Positions 7,382 through 10,556 of a stretch of DNA of 10,556 bases are shown here, one piece after another. Position 1 is the first letter of the stretch, and the number at the start of each line of letters is the position of its first letter. The notes beneath the pieces were generated by a model. The model had not been told where the DNA came from. It searched no databases and saw only the letters and a program-made list of their open reading frames with translations. This DNA comes from Schleiferiaceae bacterium. Its GTDB lineage: Bacteria > Bacteroidota > Bacteroidia > Flavobacteriales > Schleiferiaceae. Both the position numbers and the translations under genes were made by a program. The stretch is taken from contig JAURMB010000031.1 in the NCBI GenBank assembly GCA_030831045.1, positions 1 through 10,556 on the forward strand. Direction: 5' to 3'.

Positions 7382-7906
7382 ATGCGACGCTCGCTCTTCT
7401 TCCTCTTGATCCTCTCGGCTTATTGGGCAACAGCCCAGTCGGACACGGTTCGTGCGCCAAAATCGTGGGAGCAACCCGAAAAAGCGGCACTTGCCAGCGC
7501 GCTGGTTCCTGGCGCCGGTCAAATCCTAAACCGGCAAATATGGAAGGCCCCCATCGCCTGGGGCATCATGGCCGGAAGCGGCTACTACCTCTACATTAAC
7601 CAAAAGAGTTTTAACCGCCTAAGTACGGCCATTGACCTGAGGCTCGACAGCGATCCCTTGACCGTCGACGAATTTGACGGGCAGTTCTCCACCAACCAAC
7701 TTTTTTCGCTTCAAAACGACTACCGCCGCCGCCGGGATTACGCGGTGCTGGGCGTTGGCGCCGGTTACCTTTTTCAGGTTCTCGACGCCTATGCCGCCGG
7801 ACACCTGGTCGATTTTGACGTATCGCCAAACTTAAATGCCCAAGTCCGCCCTTCGTTCGGACCACAAACTACCTTTGGGGCGCAACTAACGCTCGCATGG
7901 CACTGA
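7382..7906 (+). CDS. DUF5683-like exported/membrane protein
   Basis: A 174-residue protein. The ATG at 7382 begins a signal peptide (MRRSLFFLLILSAYWATAQ); a GTG one codon upstream is also in frame. The motif VPGAGQILNRQIWK (42-55) followed by a hydrophobic segment (57-71, PIAWGIMAGSGYYLY) is the hallmark of DUF5683. A basic stretch RRRRDY (115-120) precedes a second hydrophobic segment ending in YLFQVLDAYAAGHLVDFDVS (129-148), also typical of the family. Function is unknown. In many Bacteroidota this gene lies between parB and dapB, and here it overlaps dapB by 10 bp, so co-translation is likely. The parAB genes are not upstream; a tRNA-Arg and an HNH gene are found instead. Confidence 0.8.
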   Translation: MRRSLFFLLILSAYWATAQSDTVRAPKSWEQPEKAALASALVPGAGQILNRQIWKAPIAWGIMAGSGYYLYINQKSFNRLSTAIDLRLDSDPLTVDEFDGQFSTNQLFSLQNDYRRRRDYAVLGVGAGYLFQVLDAYAAGHLVDFDVSPNLNAQVRPSFGPQTTFGAQLTLAWH

Positions 7907-8607
7907 AGCTCGCACTTATTGGCTACGGAAAAATGGGTCAAGCCATTGAGGCTGAAGCCTCGGCGCGCGGACACCTCGTGGTTGCGCGGATCCGCCGCGG
8001 TGACGCCTGGGAATTCAACGGCGCCGACGCGGTAATCGAATTTACCCAGCCCGACGCCGCGGCTGCCAACCTTAAACGCCTCGCCGCCCTGCAAACCCCG
8101 GTGGTGTGCGGAACTACGGGCTGGTTTGACGAACTTCCTTCGGTGGCCGAAGCCTTCGTGCGGGGCGCCAACCGACTGGTGTACGCATCGAATTTCAGCC
8201 TTGGGGTGCAGCTCGCCCTAAAGGCCAACGAAGAACTGGCACGTTTGATGGCGCCCTATTCCGCCCAATACACCGCGAGCATTGAAGAAGTGCACCACAC
8301 GGCTAAAAAAGATGCGCCGAGCGGGACCGCAATAAGCTTTGCTGAGGGCCTCCTGCCCCACTTCACACAACTCAACGGTTGGTCGCTTGACGGCCAAACA
8401 CCTGGAGCCCTTGCTGTCTATGCCCGCCGCGAGGACCCCGTTCCGGGCACCCACACGGTTCGCTACGAGTCAAGCATCGACCGAATTGAATTGGTGCACA
8501 CGGCCCACAACCGCCGCGGATTCGCTCTGGGCGCGGTTTTGGCAGCTGAGGGCATCACGAAGCTCAACCCGGGCGCGCACCATTTCTCCAAATTGTTGTT
8601 TGCATAA
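7897..8607 (+). CDS. dapB: 4-hydroxy-tetrahydrodipicolinate reductase
   Basis: A 236-residue cytosolic enzyme that reduces 4-hydroxy-tetrahydrodipicolinate to tetrahydrodipicolinate with NAD(P)H, in the path to diaminopimelate for peptidoglycan and to lysine. The Rossmann nucleotide loop GYGKMG is at 9-14. CGTTGW (71-76) matches the conserved GTTG loop. EVHHTAKKDAPSGTA (131-145) carries the catalytic histidine H133 and lysine K137, equivalent to H159 and K163 of the E. coli enzyme. PGTHTVRY further on contributes to substrate binding. It is shorter than the E. coli enzyme (273 residues), as is usual in Bacteroidota. The start overlaps the end of the upstream gene by 10 bp and has no Shine-Dalgarno sequence. 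All catalytic residues are intact. Confidence 0.96.
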   Translation: MALKLALIGYGKMGQAIEAEASARGHLVVARIRRGDAWEFNGADAVIEFTQPDAAAANLKRLAALQTPVVCGTTGWFDELPSVAEAFVRGANRLVYASNFSLGVQLALKANEELARLMAPYSAQYTASIEEVHHTAKKDAPSGTAISFAEGLLPHFTQLNGWSLDGQTPGALAVYARREDPVPGTHTVRYESSIDRIELVHTAHNRRGFALGAVLAAEGITKLNPGAHHFSKLLFA

Positions 8608-8608
8608 C

Positions 8609-9307
8609 ATGTCGCGGAGGCTCAAAGAACTTACCGAAAGCACGTGGATGGACGTTCTCGGCGTCGTCACGGTCATAGCCGCTTCGGTAGCGCTGGGCTT
8701 CCACAAAACCGAAGTTGCGGGCCTGCCTATCGGAATCTTGAGCACCGTGGGCGCCGCCGTGAGCATGATGGGCACCCGATGGGCTACCAAACGCAAAAAC
8801 TGGGGCAACGCCGTAGGGGTGGTAACCAGCGTCAACTCGGCGGTGGTCGACTACTTCTTGGGCAACAAGGCCGCCTTCTTGACCTACCCCGTTTCGCTGC
8901 TGGGCAACGGACTCAGCTTTCTGGTGTGGAGTCGCCGCGGCGATCGGATTCCGCGCACCCTCGACCGAGCCTACTTTGCCGTGGCCGCCGGGGCATTTGC
9001 CCTCGCCTTTGGTCTGAACTACCTCGGATTCACCGCATTCTTGAGCCAGCCCATCGCCGATGCCGACGTTTCGAAGTTTTGGGTCACCGCGCTCATCACC
9101 GGTTTGACCTTTAGCGGAACCCTCAACATGCCCCGCATGTACGCCGACACGTGGGTGTTTTGGCTAGTGTACAATTCGCTCAAACTTTACCAAAACATTT
9201 TGTTTGGCAACGTAGCCTTCGTGGCGAAGTACGTGTTTTACTTGATCAACGCCGTACTCGCATGGCGGGTGTGGCATTTTGTACGCAAAACGGAACCTCA
9301 ATCGTGA
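8609..9307 (+). CDS. pnuC: PnuC-family nicotinamide riboside transporter
   Basis: A 232-residue integral membrane protein with about seven hydrophobic segments. PnuC proteins carry nicotinamide riboside across the inner membrane for NAD salvage. Family-like features are GILSTVGAAVSMMGTRWATK (42-61), the NWGNAVG segment (64-70), the SLLGNGLSFLVW segment (96-107), and NMPRMYADTWVFWLVYN (173-189) followed by LKLYQ, with W and N residues at positions typical of the substrate channel. The ATG at 8609 is 1 bp after the dapB stop; the frame stays open farther upstream, but only inside dapB. The neighbours supply no NAD salvage kinase. The link to dapB could simply be operon sharing; DapB uses NAD(P)H, but a functional tie is inference. 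Related vitamin transporters of the same fold, such as thiamine PnuT, cannot be excluded. Confidence 0.82.
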   Translation: MSRRLKELTESTWMDVLGVVTVIAASVALGFHKTEVAGLPIGILSTVGAAVSMMGTRWATKRKNWGNAVGVVTSVNSAVVDYFLGNKAAFLTYPVSLLGNGLSFLVWSRRGDRIPRTLDRAYFAVAAGAFALAFGLNYLGFTAFLSQPIADADVSKFWVTALITGLTFSGTLNMPRMYADTWVFWLVYNSLKLYQNILFGNVAFVAKYVFYLINAVLAWRVWHFVRKTEPQS

Positions 9308-9660
9308 ACCTGACTCGACTGCGCAACCTGCTCTTTGGACTGGCCAGCGTGCTGATGCTGGGGCACAGCTTGGTTCCGCACGACCACAGCGGCAACCGCG
9401 TCCCAAAGTTCATTTTGTGGGAACTGTTCAGCGTCGACCTGGGCAGCGACCACCTGCAGCACTTTGCTCCGACGAGCTGCGAATCGGCTCCTGAAGACGC
9501 CAACCAGCAGCAGCTCCTGGCGCGTACGGAATTCCAAAGCCTTAGTCAAGTAGCCGTACCGAGGAGCACCCCAGTGCGCCGACCTTCAGGGGCCCGAGCG
9601 CGAGCCCACGGACACCTGAGTTCGTGGTCCCGACGGCCACCGCCGAGCAAAATAGCGTGA
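9304..9660 (+). CDS. Small exported histidine-containing protein preceding a metal-efflux pump
   Basis: A 118-residue protein starting with GTG at 9304; that start overlaps the pnuC stop as GTGA, so translation is probably coupled. The N-terminus is signal-like (RLRNLLFGLASVLMLGHS) and leads into HSLVPHDHSG (21-30). DHLQHF (49-54) and C59 follow, giving a plausible cluster of metal ligands. The C-terminal 30 residues are rich in Arg, Pro and Ser (ending WSRRPPPSKIA). Small proteins with a hydrophobic N-terminus followed by HSxxPHxH are, as I recall, often encoded before CusA/CzcA-type pumps in Bacteroidota, which fits the next gene. A periplasmic metal sensor or chaperone role is inference only. 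A longer frame starts at 9151 but would lie inside pnuC. Confidence 0.68.
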   Translation: MNLTRLRNLLFGLASVLMLGHSLVPHDHSGNRVPKFILWELFSVDLGSDHLQHFAPTSCESAPEDANQQQLLARTEFQSLSQVAVPRSTPVRRPSGARARAHGHLSSWSRRPPPSKIA

Positions 9661-9664
9661 CCCG

Positions 9665-9684
9665 TTGGCTGCGATGTCAGCCGA
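9665..9684 (+). other. Small stem-loop between the His protein and the RND pump gene
   Basis: TTGGCTG (9665-9671) can pair with CAGCCGA (9678-9684), including one G-T pair, around a 6-nt loop. It is followed by AACACTGTCCG, not a T-run, so it is not a standard terminator. It sits immediately upstream of the -7 element of the pump gene. Confidence 0.3.
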
Positions 9685-9696
9685 AACACTGTCCGT

Positions 9697-9704
9697 TAAT
9701 TTTG
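9697..9704 (+). promoter_or_regulatory. -7 promoter element of the RND pump gene
   Basis: TAATTTTG matches TAnnTTTG exactly within the 54-bp gap before the pump gene and ends 10 bp before its ATG, implying a very short leader. The nearest upstream TTG (9665-9667) is farther than the usual -33 spacing, so strength and use are uncertain. Confidence 0.5.
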
Positions 9705-9714
9705 CTAAGCACAT

Positions 9715-10556
9715 ATGATTCAGCGTATTATAAATTTCTCGGTACGGGCCAAAATGCTCGTATTTATGGGGACGGCGGCGATTGCCGCCTGGGGGCTCTA
9801 CAGCGCCTTCAACCTGCCGATTGACGCGGTTCCCGACATCACCAACAACCAGGTTCAGGTCGTAACCACAGCGCCGGCCTTGGCTCCGCAAGACGTGGAG
9901 CAGTTCATCACCTACCCCGTTGAACTGGCCATGGCCAACCTGGCGGGCGTCGAAGAAGTGCGAAGCGTTTCGCGCTACGGCCTCTCGGTCGTGACCGTGG
10001 TATTCGGCGACGAAGTCGACAACTTGGCCGCCCGGCAGCGGGTCAACGAGCAGATCGACCAGGCCGCAGGGCAAATTCCGCCTGGAATCGAACGCCCCGG
10101 CTTGATGCCCATCACCACCGGACTCGGTGAAATCTACCAGTACACCCTTGAGGTCGACCCGCGCTACCGCTACGACTTGGCCGAACTGCGCAGCATTCAC
10201 GATTGGCAGATAAAACGCCAGCTCAGCGGCATCCCGGGGGTCGTGGAACTGAGCTCGTTTGGCGGAAAACTCAAGCAGTACGAAGTTGCCGTCAACCCCG
10301 ACCGCTTGAGCGAATTGGGGCTCACGATGGCCGACGTGTTTGACGCCGTCACCCAAGGAAATCAAAATGCGGGCGGTGCCTACATTGAGAAATCTGAAGA
10401 AGCCTGGTACATCCGCCTCGAAGGCCTGTACCAAGGTCTGAGCGACATCGAACACGTCGCGTTGCGCAGCCCCCTGCTGGGCACTCCGGTGCTCGTGCGC
10501 GACATCGCAGAGGTGAGCTTTGGTGCGGCTCCGCGGTACGGCGCCCTCACGCGCGA
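9715..10556 (+). CDS. CusA/CzcA-family heavy-metal RND efflux pump, 5' part
   Basis: The first 280 codons of an inner-membrane proton-driven metal exporter; members are normally over 1000 residues, so most of it lies beyond the right edge. MIQRIINFSVRAKMLVF and the hydrophobic run to about residue 33 form TM1. LPIDAVPDITNNQVQVVT (34-51) is the family signature at the start of the porter domain. FITYPVE, ARQRVNEQ, TTGLGEIYQYTL and LSELGLTMADVFDAV follow in the order seen in CusA and CzcA. It would assemble with a CusB-type membrane-fusion protein and a CusC-type outer-membrane channel to expel Cu/Ag or Zn/Co/Cd. The metal-specific residues lie outside the window, so substrate is undecided. It has its own -7 element and follows the small His protein. 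No regulator is visible. Confidence 0.94.
   Translation, partial: MIQRIINFSVRAKMLVFMGTAAIAAWGLYSAFNLPIDAVPDITNNQVQVVTTAPALAPQDVEQFITYPVELAMANLAGVEEVRSVSRYGLSVVTVVFGDEVDNLAARQRVNEQIDQAAGQIPPGIERPGLMPITTGLGEIYQYTLEVDPRYRYDLAELRSIHDWQIKRQLSGIPGVVELSSFGGKLKQYEVAVNPDRLSELGLTMADVFDAVTQGNQNAGGAYIEKSEEAWYIRLEGLYQGLSDIEHVALRSPLLGTPVLVRDIAEVSFGAAPRYGALTR

Noticed and set aside
8339..8608. A 90-codon upstream extension of pnuC within dapB.
   Set aside because: It overlaps the conserved end of dapB in another frame; the ATG at 8609, 1 bp after the dapB stop, gives a PnuC-sized protein with the first hydrophobic segment near the start.
9586..10455. A 289-codon open frame on the minus strand opposite the RND pump gene.
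   Set aside because: The plus strand encodes a clear CusA/CzcA-type protein through the same bases with all expected motifs; the antisense frame is a by-product of high-GC codon use and has no recognisable domain.

Overview
The window comes from a high-GC member of the Bacteroidota. Four signs agree. A giant secreted protein ends in a type IX secretion (T9SS) type A sorting domain. A DUF5683-like gene overlaps dapB. Start codons have no clear Shine-Dalgarno sequence. Exact copies of the Bacteroidota -7 promoter element TAnnTTTG sit just in front of several transcription units. A finer placement is not possible from this sequence.

Layout, left to right. Positions 1-279 (minus strand) hold most of the RNase P RNA gene rnpB, whose 3' end lies off the left edge; its -7 element is at 286-293. 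Positions 301-332 hold the rho-independent terminator of the next minus-strand gene, a 2071-residue T9SS-exported adhesin-like protein (356-6571). That protein has two beta-helix blocks, two fibronectin III domains, a MAM-like module, a PKD domain and a C-terminal sorting domain. An intergenic region with an inverted repeat (6607-6649) separates it from a divergent tRNA-Pro(TGG) with its own promoter element and terminator. Next comes a small AT-rich HNH-nuclease gene (6853-7266). Its last codons run antisense into a convergent tRNA-Arg(TCT) at 7228-7301.

From 7382 a tight plus-strand cluster begins: a DUF5683-like membrane protein, dapB (lysine and diaminopimelate synthesis, 10 bp overlap), a pnuC-type nicotinamide riboside transporter (1 bp gap) and a small exported histidine-containing protein (GTGA overlap). 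After a 54 bp gap with its own -7 element comes the first 280 codons of a CusA/CzcA-type heavy-metal RND efflux pump, cut by the right edge. The first four genes look co-transcribed. The small His protein is translationally coupled to pnuC but functionally looks like the leader of the metal-efflux locus.

No CRISPR array, transposase, phage structural gene or recognisable defence system is present. The least ordinary items are a tRNA-Arg with an apparent A19-U56 replacement of the near-universal G19-C56 tertiary pair, the HNH cassette wedged between two convergent tRNA genes, and the mirrored promoter elements at 7335-7371. None amounts to a clear new system on sequence alone.
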